Counted from the first letter of the stretch, positions 25,330 to 34,060 are shown. The stretch: 64,000 nucleotides of DNA from Bog-159 sp963785255 (GCA_963785255.1 CAWAUR010000012.1:124001-188000); one strand, 5' to 3'. Program-made: numbers and translations. The notes: generated from the sequence alone by a model not told the origin.

Positions 25330-26127
25330 TTACGACGGTGGCGGCACAAACGATACCGCCGTGCTCTTCAGATCCTTGCCGTCCACCGGCTTGAGCTGGG
25401 CAATCGACGGCCGGTTCCCGAACGTTAGATGCCAGCCCTGGCGCACGCCTCCAAACGACGATTCCAGCCAGTAGACCAGCCCTCCCTTCATTTCGGTGCG
25501 CAGCGAGACGCGGCCGAAGATTTCGTGCGCCCCGGGCGTCACTTTGAAACAAACGTAGCGCCCACGGCGGATCAGGGCCACCAAATCGCCATCCATGTAG
25601 AAGTGAGTCGAGAGTTTATAGCCCCCGCGCACCGGCAAGTATACGCAAAGGGTCGAGGGAGTGCCCGCCTGGGCCGCGGCTTTGTCAGCCGCCGCCAGCT
25701 TGCGCCTGGCCAACTCGGCAAACTGCCCGTGGGGAAACTTCTCCAGGTACAGGCGCATTAAAGAAGGGTCCGCATCGTTCGCTATGGACTGCCAGAATAA
25801 AGCGTCCACGTCCGGGCCGGCCGGTGGCTTGTCCGGAGTCTTCCTGGCGGCGTCGCGGCGGCTGCCGGCCGCGCGCAGAGCTTCCCGCACCGCGGCGGAA
25901 GCGCCGTCCTTAGTCAGACGATCGATGGTCTGCGGGTCCGCGGAAAAAGTAATGCCCAACGTGTTGATGTTGTTAGTCAGCACGGAATCCGGCACTTGCA
26001 GCCTCAGCAGTTCCTCGATTTCGCTCAACTGTAATGGGCCGCGCTGCTGCGCCGCCGCCTCCAAGCTTGCGCACACCACCACGGCGCTCGCCATACAAAC
26101 CGCCCCGATCCATCTTTTCCCACTCAC
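25330..26127 (-). CDS. Secreted protein of the Hsp70 cluster, short paralogue
   Basis: 265 residues from GTG 26127, with GGAGG about ten bases upstream. A signal peptide (IGAVCMASAVVVCASLEAAA) precedes three parts: an SEIEELLRLQVPDSVLTNNI ... LTKDGASAAVREALRAAG module, a LYLEKFPHGQFAELARRKLA module, and a beta-rich DUF2846/PEGA-like end (STHFYMDGDLVALIRRG, VTPGAHEIFG). All three modules recur in the same order in the upstream neighbour 26150-27781. Start alternatives upstream are unlikely because they would read through the neighbour's 3' end. Function unknown; exported and probably envelope-associated. Confidence 0.72.
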   Translation of the reverse strand: MSGKRWIGAVCMASAVVVCASLEAAAQQRGPLQLSEIEELLRLQVPDSVLTNNINTLGITFSADPQTIDRLTKDGASAAVREALRAAGSRRDAARKTPDKPPAGPDVDALFWQSIANDADPSLMRLYLEKFPHGQFAELARRKLAAADKAAAQAGTPSTLCVYLPVRGGYKLSTHFYMDGDLVALIRRGRYVCFKVTPGAHEIFGRVSLRTEMKGGLVYWLESSFGGVRQGWHLTFGNRPSIAQLKPVDGKDLKSTAVSFVPPPS

Positions 26128-26149
26128 CCTTTCATTCCTCCCATGGCCG

Positions 26150-27781
26150 CTACTGATATCCCTCGGGCGCTGCGACCGTGACAATGCTCTGATCGTAAAG
26201 GTTTCGCCTGGATATCGGCCTGGTCTTGCTGACCTTGGCTTGTCCTTCCGTTCGCGACACCAAATGCAGCCACTCCACTTTCCGTTTCTTCGCATATTCC
26301 AGATAGTAGACTTGTCCGGCTTCGGCTTTCAGCGAGACCAAGCCGCGAAAGTCGAAGAAATGATCTCCCGGCTGCTTTTGGAAACAGAAATGGCTGGCTT
26401 GTTCCAGAAACGCGATGCGGTGGCCGTCCAGGTCCACATAGGTCTTCCCTGGGAAAGACTTCATCTTGACGGCACAAATGGTGGCCGGTTGGATGACTTT
26501 GGCGATGGCGGATTGCCTGGCTCGGGATCTGGCTGCGGCCATAGCCGCCAGTCTGTGCCGGGCCAGTTCCGCAAATGTTCCATCGGGAAAACGATCCAGG
26601 TAGTTCTGCAGCGCGCGTTCGCTGTTCTGGTCGATGGATGCCCAGAGTTTGGCGTCCGCTTCGAGATCGGCTGTGTGTGAATCGGCGGCGAAATGTTCAC
26701 CGGCCTGGCGCAGGGCCTCAATGACAGCTTGCGAGGCGCCGTTTTGATGCAGGCGATCCAGATCCTGTTCGCCGATCGGCGCGGCGATTCCCGTGGCGCG
26801 GAGATTGCCGATCAGCACGTTGTCGGGCACCTGGAGTGTGACGAGCTCTTGGATCTCGGCCAGTGCGAACGGTTTGCGCTCCGCATGCGGGGCCATGTCC
26901 AGATTGCGCGAGGCCAGCTTGCGGGGATCGAGTTTGCCATCGGCCCCCAGAAGCTCGCTTTCGGCAATGCGGGGATCGGAAAGCGTAACGATCACGGTTC
27001 CCGCAGTGTGGCCGAATAACCGCCGGCGGCAAGCCTCCAGCAGAGCATGGTAATGATCGTTGAAATCAGCGTCCTTCAGCGAGGCTTTATCGATCAGCCA
27101 CACCAGCGGATACTCGACTCTTTCATTTAGGGCGTCTCGAATCGATTGCGGTAGATTGGTCAGTTCGCCGGCGCTCAGACTCTGCGATCCCGATAGCGTC
27201 GTTTTGAAGTAGACGCCATCATTTTGACGGCCGATAATCGCGTTCTCTTTGTCCGCCATAATCGAGACGATACTAGCGACTAAGTAACCTTTAGCCTTAT
27301 ATGGAGCGCCCGTGGTTGAGGCGCGTTCCGCAATGGTTTTCGACGCCGCTGGGGGATCCGTGGAGGGCGGAGCGGCGGACTCCCCGGGTTCGATCTGGCC
27401 CGCAAACGGTCCCATGCCCAGATTGAAAATGGTGTAGCGCTTGCCATCTTCCGTGGTAACCACGGCCCTACCATGGATGAGCGAGCTGTTGGTAATGGCC
27501 AGCCATTTGCCCTGCGGTTGAGAGAACGCCAGTTTCCGGAGCGCATTCACCCCCCCCACAATGCCTGCCGAGTTGAAAAGAAGCCGCCCTTCAACCCGCC
27601 CAAGAGCGAAGGCGATATATTTGTCCCCCACCTTGCGATAGAGTGTAATAATCGCGGCGTTCCCGTTAGCGCTCTCGTAGGCGCTCACCACGTCGGATTG
27701 TCCGTAGGCGCCAAAAGACAGCAGGGCCAGCGCCATAAGTGCCTTCAGTCTGAAGTTGCGGAACGCTACGTGGGGTTTCAT
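26150..27781 (-). CDS. Secreted protein of the Hsp70 cluster, long paralogue
   Basis: 543 residues from ATG 27781 with signal peptide LKALMALALLSFGAYG. The first 330 residues contain a beta-rich trypsin-like or carbohydrate-like region of unknown fold (VGDKYIAFALGRVEGRLLF). The last 210 repeat the plan of the short paralogue: EIQELVTLQVPDNVLIGNL, LHQNGASQAVIEALRQAG, NYLDRFPDGTFAELARHRL and a terminal GKTYVDLDGHRIAFL beta domain. It ends 22 bp before the short paralogue. The DGASQAV/DGASAAV repeat may be a protein-binding module. No catalytic motif is visible. Confidence 0.7.
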   Translation of the reverse strand: MKPHVAFRNFRLKALMALALLSFGAYGQSDVVSAYESANGNAAIITLYRKVGDKYIAFALGRVEGRLLFNSAGIVGGVNALRKLAFSQPQGKWLAITNSSLIHGRAVVTTEDGKRYTIFNLGMGPFAGQIEPGESAAPPSTDPPAASKTIAERASTTGAPYKAKGYLVASIVSIMADKENAIIGRQNDGVYFKTTLSGSQSLSAGELTNLPQSIRDALNERVEYPLVWLIDKASLKDADFNDHYHALLEACRRRLFGHTAGTVIVTLSDPRIAESELLGADGKLDPRKLASRNLDMAPHAERKPFALAEIQELVTLQVPDNVLIGNLRATGIAAPIGEQDLDRLHQNGASQAVIEALRQAGEHFAADSHTADLEADAKLWASIDQNSERALQNYLDRFPDGTFAELARHRLAAMAAARSRARQSAIAKVIQPATICAVKMKSFPGKTYVDLDGHRIAFLEQASHFCFQKQPGDHFFDFRGLVSLKAEAGQVYYLEYAKKRKVEWLHLVSRTEGQAKVSKTRPISRRNLYDQSIVTVAAPEGYQ

Positions 27782-27785
27782 GGTG

Positions 27786-28385
27786 TCAGTTTCCGCGAAT
27801 GATCTCCAAGGCCCTTGCGATTTTGGAGCGCAAGGCCGCCGCTGCGCTGTTGCCGGGGTCCAGGGCCAGAGCGCGGTCGCATTCCTGAAGCGCGTCGGGG
27901 AGCAATCCAAGGCCGTAGAGTTCGGCCGCTTTTGCCGTGTGCGCCGATGTAGCGTTATTAAGGCCGGTTTGGACTTGCGTCTTAAGCTGCTGCGCCTCGC
28001 GATTTCCGGGGTTAGTGCTCAGAATCTCATCAATCATCCGCAGAGCTTCTGCATAGTTGCCCCCCGTCGACAGGTTCCGGACGATCGTGAATTTTGCCTC
28101 CAGCTCCGGCGAACGCGGCGGGCGCGGTTCCCGGGGCGTGGTTTGTTCGGTCACAAGGGGACGCGAGGGGGGTGGCTCCGACGCGACTTGTGACACAACG
28201 GAAGACGTCACAGCCGGCGGCGGCGGCTCAGGCTGCGGCGCGGATGGAGTTACGGCGGCGGAAGACGCGGGAGGCGTGCTGTGAAGGTGATAGGCAATCG
28301 ATCCCCAGAGCGCCAGCGCGCCGTTTAAGAGGATAGGGCCCGCCACCAGCGACGCCATCACGATCTTGAGCTTCCTCCGATCCAT
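27786..28385 (-). CDS. TPR protein with N-terminal membrane anchor
   Basis: 199 residues from ATG 28385. A membrane segment (IVMASLVAGPILLNGALAL) is followed by a proline-rich linker (about 38-95) that could span the periplasm. Two to three TPR-like helical hairpins follow (LSTGGNYAEALRMIDEIL, ELYGLGLLPDALQECDRAL, LDPGNSAAAALRSKI). The stop lies four bases before the start of the long secreted paralogue and the start lies 13 bases after the J-like gene, so they form one transcription unit. Probably a scaffold for the other envelope members. Confidence 0.72.
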   Translation of the reverse strand: MDRRKLKIVMASLVAGPILLNGALALWGSIAYHLHSTPPASSAAVTPSAPQPEPPPPAVTSSVVSQVASEPPPSRPLVTEQTTPREPRPPRSPELEAKFTIVRNLSTGGNYAEALRMIDEILSTNPGNREAQQLKTQVQTGLNNATSAHTAKAAELYGLGLLPDALQECDRALALDPGNSAAAALRSKIARALEIIRGN

Positions 28386-28398
28386 CGATTCTCCGTGC

Positions 28399-30024
28399 CT
28401 ATAATGTTGTCTGCCAGCCCTGCCGTTTCAAGTCTTCAATCAGCGGAAACTTCCACCGGTCGGCGATACTGCGCACGGCTTTGTAACGCCCCGTCTTGGC
28501 GATCCAATAGGATCCCCAACCGCCGGCGAAGCCCCAGCAAGCGATTAAGATAATAACGCCGAGAACTGCCCAGCCTTCGTCGCCGGTGGCGCGGGTAATC
28601 AGGTCATACCAGCCGTGTGAGTCGCCGCTGGAGGGGAATAGCATACCGGCAACTATGCCGGCCGCGGCCAGGCCGCCAAGTACGCACACCGGAACGACGC
28701 CGCTAAAATAACCGTGTCCCTTCCGGCATCTGGGGCAGCGTGGAACTTTTACGGGCCGCTCCGTCCAAGTCTTCCGTATGGAATTTCCGTAGGAGGTTAC
28801 TCGAATATTGTTGTACATCTTGAACTTGATCGAATCGGTGTCGGTGCCGTCGTGTTCACCGCAGAAGAAGCAACTGGTGAGTTGCAGGTTGGAGCGGACG
28901 ATCCGGAGATTTTCCTCGATCCGGCCTTTGGCCGCCGCGCTTCCGGCGAGAGGCAGCACTTGTTCGTACAACCGTTCGACGGTGCGCATGTCATCGGTTT
29001 TGTTGCCGTAGGCGATCAGGTATTTCAGGACTCGCAGCGCGACTTCGTCGTGGGCCCCATCCCGCACGGCGTCCCGCTCTGGCAGGAGCAGATCGAGCAG
29101 GGCCAACAGCGGGGCGGCTTGCGCCAGCAGGCGTTCGGCCAGGAGGTTGGCGCGCGCCGGGTCGGCTTCCGCTTCGTTGTCTCCGGTATGGCACAAGGTC
29201 TTGACGCGATCGCGAATCGGCTCCACCGCGCGGGCCAGGCCGCCGCGAATGGCTTCCTCGCCCAAACCGGAGGCGCGCATCACGTCCAAATGGCGCTGCA
29301 CTTCCGGCGGGTTTCCGGCCTCCGCGGCGCGCACCGCCAGTTGCGCATTGATCGCCAGCAATGCCAGAGGCAGCGAATTCCGCATGCGCCGGGCCGTACC
29401 CGTAGTCAGCCGGGGATCGCCCAGATCCCGAATACGGGCGGTGAGGCGGCTCCAGAATGACTCGTCGGCGATCAAGGCTTTCCAGCGCAGGAAGGCCGCG
29501 CTCCAATACTGGCCAAGCACAGTGGCATCCACCTTGTCGCGGGCCTGTGTCTCGATATCCAGCACCGTAGCGTGCGCCAGAACCGCCAGATTGTGCATGG
29601 AAACGTTACTGATGCTGTTATGGTTCTCCTGATGAGTCCAGAGGTTCATGGCCTCCTGTGTCCGCCCGGCGGCCAACACCGCGAGCGCCGGGTCGCGCCC
29701 CCCATCGCCAAGTTGATGCGGCCAGAACCAGAAGAATTCGTCGACCAGACGGCGTTCGGGATCGCGCAAACGGTCCACGGCGGCGCGGATCATTTCGTCG
29801 TCAGGCGGCGGAGAGAGCGCCAGCGGGCTGGCCGAAGCAGACACTCCACCGAATTTTGCAGCCATGCGCTGCTTCTCGGCTTGTTTGGCGATATCTCGCG
29901 CGGTGGCATCCACGGGCAGGCCCATGATGCGGAAGGCATTTGAGCGGAACAGATCCGGTCGCGCCGCGGAGAGCAGGATCTCCAGATGCGGAATGGTTTG
30001 AGTTTCAGTGCCGGCGATTGGCAT
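28399..30024 (-). CDS. Membrane-anchored J-domain-like zinc-finger protein, paralogue 2
   Basis: 541 residues from ATG 30024. Same architecture as 23678-25270: J-like segment near 28-100 (NAFRIMGLPVDATARDIAKQ; DRLRDPERRLVDEF) without HPD, helical middle with blocks such as FWSRLTARIRDL shared word for word, zinc pairs CFFCGEHDG and CPRCRKG, and two membrane segments (VPVCVLGGLAAAGIVAGML and VLGVIILIACWGFAGG). The C-terminal 35 residues differ from paralogue 1. Two copies in one cluster suggest either a heterodimer or a separate adaptor for each secreted partner. Confidence 0.75.
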   Translation of the reverse strand: MPIAGTETQTIPHLEILLSAARPDLFRSNAFRIMGLPVDATARDIAKQAEKQRMAAKFGGVSASASPLALSPPPDDEMIRAAVDRLRDPERRLVDEFFWFWPHQLGDGGRDPALAVLAAGRTQEAMNLWTHQENHNSISNVSMHNLAVLAHATVLDIETQARDKVDATVLGQYWSAAFLRWKALIADESFWSRLTARIRDLGDPRLTTGTARRMRNSLPLALLAINAQLAVRAAEAGNPPEVQRHLDVMRASGLGEEAIRGGLARAVEPIRDRVKTLCHTGDNEAEADPARANLLAERLLAQAAPLLALLDLLLPERDAVRDGAHDEVALRVLKYLIAYGNKTDDMRTVERLYEQVLPLAGSAAAKGRIEENLRIVRSNLQLTSCFFCGEHDGTDTDSIKFKMYNNIRVTSYGNSIRKTWTERPVKVPRCPRCRKGHGYFSGVVPVCVLGGLAAAGIVAGMLFPSSGDSHGWYDLITRATGDEGWAVLGVIILIACWGFAGGWGSYWIAKTGRYKAVRSIADRWKFPLIEDLKRQGWQTTL

Positions 30025-30139
30025 CAGCGCATCCTTAATTCCTACGGGATTTCAAACAGTTATATCACGAATGACCATATGAAATGGAAAATTCATGGAA
30101 TCCGAACGCTTACTTTCAATAACTTGGGGTTCGATTCAT

Positions 30140-30334
30140 TTATTCGTTGGCCGCGCCGAGGAACTGGAAAAGCCCCTTCAAGAACTGCCATCCGCCGAAT
30201 AGCATCGGGCCCCAACAGATGAAGTAAGTTCCGCCGCCGGAAGAGGCCGATGAATAGGTGATGCCCGTGATCAGGAGGCCTCCGATACACCACGCGGCCC
30301 CCACCCCCATGTTCTTTTTACCGATCGCTCTCAT
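30140..30334 (-). CDS. Tiny two-segment membrane protein
   Basis: 64 residues from ATG 30334, chosen because AAGGAG lies seven bases upstream (ATG 30340 is too close to it). Nearly the whole protein is one module: GKKNMGVGAAWCIGGLLITG, then TYSSASSGGGTYFICWGPML, then FGGWQFLKGLFQFLG. It has two hydrophobic stretches separated by a Ser/Gly loop. The same module forms the C terminus of the divergent SH3-like protein at 31902-32507. Similar tiny membrane proteins occur in other bacteria without known function. Confidence 0.7.
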   Translation of the reverse strand: MRAIGKKNMGVGAAWCIGGLLITGITYSSASSGGGTYFICWGPMLFGGWQFLKGLFQFLGAANE

Positions 30335-30424
30335 GATCATTCTCCTTTTTTTGGGCTGCTCAGCAGCACCGCACCATGAGTTACGGCAGATTCAGATTTT
30401 CTAGCAGGAATTTAAAGCGAGCGG

Positions 30425-31546
30425 TCAGCGGGCGATGCCTTTGCGCCAGAGTTTGACCCAATAATCGAGTTCGTCGCGCAATGCGGGCCAGCGATTGAAT
30501 GACTCCTCCAGCAGGTCCGCGGCCTCGGCCAGGTTACCCTGCTGGCGCGCCAATTCGAATGCGCGATCGGCCATTTTCCGGCCCGCGGTTTCGCTGGCCG
30601 GCGAATGTGCGCCGAGAACCAGCTTGGAGCTTTCCGAAGAACCCGGCATTTTGGTTTCGTTCGCGGGCCGCAGCGGGCGCGGCGCCCAGCGGGAGAGGTC
30701 GGCGAGCAGTTCCTTGGCGGTCGGATAGCGCTCTCGCGGCGTCACGGACAGGGCGCGAAAGACGATGGTGTCCAGAAACGGGTCTACCTGCAGATTGAGC
30801 CTGCTGGGCGGAATCAGCGGGCGATGAAAGCGTTCCGGGTCGAATGTGTCGAGCGTCCCTTCGCCGGAAAAAGGCAGACGATCGGTTAACAGCAGGTAAA
30901 GGGTGCAGCCCAACGCCCACACATCGCCGGCGCACGAATCGGACTGGTAGTCGATGAACGCTTCGGGCGCCTTGAAAGAGCGTGTTCCTTTGGCGCTTGC
31001 CAGCAACGTGAGCGGATTTACGCGTCTGGCCAAGCCGAAATCGCTGACGCGAACGCGCAGGCCCGCGCCGTCGTATCCCACCAGCACGTTCTGAGGCTTA
31101 ACGTCGCGGTGCACGATGGGCGGGCTTTCGCCATGCGCCACACTCAGGCCGCGGCAACATTGCCGTAAGATCTCCACCGTGGAGTCGACGGGCACAAAGC
31201 GCGTACCGTGGGATCTCCAGAACTGCTCTAGGTTACCGCCCGCGACGAACTCCATGGTGAAGAAGCCGCAGGTGCCGCGGCGCGTCTCCAGGGTATTGGC
31301 GTCGAACACGCGCACGATATTGGGATGGCCCAATCTGGAAAGCAGCATAGCTTCCGACAATACGTTCTCGATTTCCTCGATGGTCATGCCGGTGGTCTTG
31401 AAAACCTTCATGGCCTGGCGTCCCAGGAACCGGTGTTTCACGCGGTAGACTTCGGCAAACGCGCCTTCGCCCAGGAACCGTTCGACCTCGTAGGTTTCGC
31501 GAATGATCTGGCCGTCGGACAGGCAGCGATCTTCGGTTTCGTTCAT
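30425..31546 (-). CDS. Hanks-type Ser/Thr protein kinase
   Basis: 373 residues from ATG 31546. All key motifs are present: glycine loop LGEGAFAEVY (25-34), Lys47 in AMKVFK, catalytic HRDVKPQN with Asp148, DFG at 169-171, and an APEAF activation-loop end. The C-terminal 80 residues are helical (RAFELARQQGNLAEAADLLEESFNRWP), like one TPR pair, and there is no membrane segment. It is the first gene of the minus-strand Hsp70 cluster, 85 bp before the tiny membrane protein gene. Likely regulates the cluster proteins by phosphorylation; substrates are not visible. Confidence 0.9.
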   Translation of the reverse strand: MNETEDRCLSDGQIIRETYEVERFLGEGAFAEVYRVKHRFLGRQAMKVFKTTGMTIEEIENVLSEAMLLSRLGHPNIVRVFDANTLETRRGTCGFFTMEFVAGGNLEQFWRSHGTRFVPVDSTVEILRQCCRGLSVAHGESPPIVHRDVKPQNVLVGYDGAGLRVRVSDFGLARRVNPLTLLASAKGTRSFKAPEAFIDYQSDSCAGDVWALGCTLYLLLTDRLPFSGEGTLDTFDPERFHRPLIPPSRLNLQVDPFLDTIVFRALSVTPRERYPTAKELLADLSRWAPRPLRPANETKMPGSSESSKLVLGAHSPASETAGRKMADRAFELARQQGNLAEAADLLEESFNRWPALRDELDYWVKLWRKGIAR

Positions 31547-31901
31547 TTCGTGGCGCTTCGGGTAGACAGCATCCTATTTTACTGAATACGCGCCCGCCAG
31601 TCCGGCATCGCATTGGCGTTTCGCTGCGGCCGGCTATGCTTTTCCGGCCGTGAGAAAAACAAAAACCGAAATGGCCGCCGATGAACGCCGATGAACGCCG
31701 ATAAAAAAACCGATCTTGCTGTATCTGCCGGCGGGGGCCGCGCGACAGCGCAAGCCGACTCCCGCCTTGCTTGTTTTATCGGCGTTCATCGGCGTTCATC
31801 GGCGGCCATATCCGGTTTTGATTTTCTCGCGAGAAAGCCCGCGTGCCGCGTACTGAAAGACAAATGCCATTTGCGGCATTTGCTTTTGGAGGATAACTAC
31901 T
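31547..31901. repeat. Divergent intergenic region with a long inverted repeat
   Basis: The gap separates the kinase from the SH3-like gene. It contains near-perfect inverted arms at about 31673-31707 and 31778-31812, each a run of GATGAACGCC-type 10-base units (GCCGATGAACGCCGATGAAC) ending in GATAAAA/TTTTATC. The spacer of about 70 bp is GC-rich. Such an element can form a very stable cruciform and sits where both divergent promoters should be, so it may block read-through or affect expression. No clear -35/-10 pair was identified. Confidence 0.75.
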
Positions 31902-32507
31902 ATGGCGCATGCACGAGTGATCGAACGAACCGCGATGCTATACACAGAGCCGAACGGCTCGGCCCCGGTTGTGGAGTTGCCGGTGGGCGGCGAGGTGGAA
32001 CTGGGTACTGTCAAAAAGTCCGGCGGACGCACGTGGGTGGCGGCTGAGCTGCCCGACGGGCGCAAGGGATACTTGCCCGGCGAAACCAAGGTATTCACCG
32101 CGAAACCGGCCACCTTGCTGCAGGAAGAGGCCGCGGTGTATGGATCGCCTTTCGCGGACTCGGGCACCGTATTCCGGCTCCATAAGAACGATCGATTTCA
32201 GATGATCGACCGTGTAGAAAATGAAGGCGGGGCCTGGGTGAAGGTGCGGGATTCGGCGGGCAATGAAGGCTATATCGACGGCCAGACCAAGATACGCCGG
32301 GGCGAAGGCGGGGCATCCGGTGCGAAAGAATCCGCCGGAAAGAATATGGCGCTGGGAGCCCTGTTCTGCATCGGCGGAATCCTGATTACGTCGTGGACAT
32401 ATTCGTCGGCCTCCCAAAGCGGCGGCACCTACTACGTAATGTATGGGCCAATTATTTTTGGAGGCTGGCGGTTTCTGAAGGGGCTGGTGCAGCTTCTCGG
32501 GGAGTAA
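31902..32507 (+). CDS. Tandem SH3-like domain membrane protein
   Basis: 201 residues from ATG 31902. Two bacterial SH3-like domains lie at about 3-66 (AMLYTEPNGSAPVVELPVG ... RKGYLPG) and 70-132 (AAVYGSPFADSGTVFRL ... GNEGYIDG). A linker and a C-terminal membrane module follow (KNMALGALFCIGGILITSW, TYSSASQSGGTYYVMYGPII, GGWRFLKGLVQLLG). This module is the same as the tiny protein at 30140-30334. It has no signal peptide, so the SH3 domains may be cytoplasmic. Divergent from, and probably functionally tied to, the kinase/Hsp70 cluster. Confidence 0.75.
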   Translation: MAHARVIERTAMLYTEPNGSAPVVELPVGGEVELGTVKKSGGRTWVAAELPDGRKGYLPGETKVFTAKPATLLQEEAAVYGSPFADSGTVFRLHKNDRFQMIDRVENEGGAWVKVRDSAGNEGYIDGQTKIRRGEGGASGAKESAGKNMALGALFCIGGILITSWTYSSASQSGGTYYVMYGPIIFGGWRFLKGLVQLLGE

Positions 32508-32560
32508 GTCGCCCCTAAAGCTCTGGGTCCTCCTGTCCGATAAAACCAGTGAGGAACTAG

Positions 32561-32926
32561 ATGCCGCAGGCCATGGTGGTTGACGACTCGCGCGCAGTGC
32601 GCATGATCTTGTCCAGGAATCTCGCCAAGTTGGGCTATCAGGTTTCGGCCGCCGGCGATGGCGCCGAGGCGCTCTCCTTGTTGCGCGAGGATACCGCGCT
32701 CGTTCTGGTGGACTGGAATATGCCGCGCATGAACGGTCTGGAATTTGTAGAGCAACTGCGCGCCGATCCGCGTTTTGCGTCGGTGAAGGTCATGATGGTG
32801 ACCACCGAAACCGAAGTCGATCAGATGGTGAAGGCGCTCGAAGCGGGTGCCAACGAATACGTGATGAAGCCCTTCACCATGGAGATTCTGGCCGACAAGC
32901 TGCGGATCCTGGGTCTGATCCAGTGA
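32561..32926 (+). CDS. cheY: CheY-type single-domain response regulator
   Basis: 121 residues: acidic pair Asp8/Asp9, phospho-acceptor Asp51 in VLVDWNMPRMNG, Thr in MMVTTET, and Lys in VMKPFT. Phosphorylated by CheA (not in this window), it would switch the flagellar motor or a similar output. Ribosome site GTGAGGAAC precedes ATG 32561. The stop overlaps the next gene's GTG start (CAGTGA), so cheY and cheB are coupled. Confidence 0.88.
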   Translation: MPQAMVVDDSRAVRMILSRNLAKLGYQVSAAGDGAEALSLLREDTALVLVDWNMPRMNGLEFVEQLRADPRFASVKVMMVTTETEVDQMVKALEAGANEYVMKPFTMEILADKLRILGLIQ

Positions 32927-34056
32927 CTCCGGCGCCGTCATCCTTCCTCATGCGCGCGACGATTTCCCGAAAATCGATCGCGGATGGTCTCCGCATTCGC
33001 GTATTGGTGGTGGACGACTCGGTGGTGATCCGCCGCCTGGTTACGCACGCGCTCGCCGAGGATCCCGCGATCGAAGTGGTGGGAGCCGCTGCCAGTGGCG
33101 TGGCCGCGCTCCAGCAGATTGAGCGTTTGAATCCGGACGCCATCACCCTCGATATAGAGATGCCCGAAATGGACGGCCTGGGGCTGCTGCGCCGTCTCAA
33201 AGATCGGGCCGACCGTCCGCGGGTCATCATGTTCAGCACCCTGACGGAACGCGGCGCTTCGATGACGCTGGAGTCTCTGGCTCTGGGCGCCGACGATTAC
33301 GTTACCAAGGCGGCCAATGCGGGATCGCTCGACCGGTCGCTGGCCAGCCTGCGGCAGGAATTGGTGCCCAGGATCAAGCAGTTCTTCCTGTTGGCGGGCC
33401 AAAAGTCACTTGCTAGTTCACCCGCCGGCGTTCCGATAAGGCCCCCGGCCGCACCCGCGCCGCTCCGGTTCACCGCGATACCGAAACTGGTGGCGATCGG
33501 CGTTTCCACAGGCGGACCTATGGCTTTGGCGGCCATCGTCCCGCAGTTCCCAGGGGATTTTCCGCTGCCGGTCCTGATCGTGCAGCACATGCCGCCGCTG
33601 TTTACGCGGCTTCTGGCCGAGCGCCTTCAAAGCGCCACGAGGCTGCGCGTCAACGAGGCCACCGAGGGCGCCAAAGTGACGCCGGGCACGATGTGGATCG
33701 CCCCCGGGGATTACCACATGCGCGTGGAACGCCAGGCCGCGGAAATGGTCGTGCGGCTGGATCAATCGCCGCCGCAGAATTCCTGCCGTCCCTCGGTGGA
33801 CGTCCTGTTCGACTCCGCGGCGGAAGTATGCGGCGGGGCTACGGTTGCGGCCGTGCTTACCGGCATGGGGCGCGATGGGTTGCGCGGCGCGCAAGCGCTC
33901 AAATCGCGCGGAGCCTATGTCATCGCGCAGGATGAGGCTACCAGCGTGGTTTGGGGCATGCCCGGCGCCGTGGCCGAAGCTGGCCTGGCGGACTGCGTGT
34001 CGCCGCTGGAGTACGTGGTCCCCGAAATCCTCCGGCAAGTGCGCCGGGAAAGATAA
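32923..34056 (+). CDS. cheB: Chemotaxis protein-glutamate methylesterase
   Basis: CheB removes methyl groups from chemoreceptor glutamates. 377 residues from GTG 32923, or 368 from ATG 32950. The N-terminal receiver has VLVVDDSVVIRRL and the LDIEMPEMDGL phospho-acceptor loop. A linker near 150-180 leads to the esterase domain with catalytic Ser in AIGVSTGGP, His in VQHMPP and Asp in LTGMGRDG. It overlaps cheY and is followed four bases later by cheR, the opposing enzyme. Confidence 0.93.
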   Translation: MTPAPSSFLMRATISRKSIADGLRIRVLVVDDSVVIRRLVTHALAEDPAIEVVGAAASGVAALQQIERLNPDAITLDIEMPEMDGLGLLRRLKDRADRPRVIMFSTLTERGASMTLESLALGADDYVTKAANAGSLDRSLASLRQELVPRIKQFFLLAGQKSLASSPAGVPIRPPAAPAPLRFTAIPKLVAIGVSTGGPMALAAIVPQFPGDFPLPVLIVQHMPPLFTRLLAERLQSATRLRVNEATEGAKVTPGTMWIAPGDYHMRVERQAAEMVVRLDQSPPQNSCRPSVDVLFDSAAEVCGGATVAAVLTGMGRDGLRGAQALKSRGAYVIAQDEATSVVWGMPGAVAEAGLADCVSPLEYVVPEILRQVRRER

Positions 34057-34060
34057 ATCC

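Noticed and set aside
31620..31860. CRISPR-like repeats (GATGAACGCC units)
   Set aside because: Units are directly adjacent and form inverted arms; there are no unique spacers and no cas genes.
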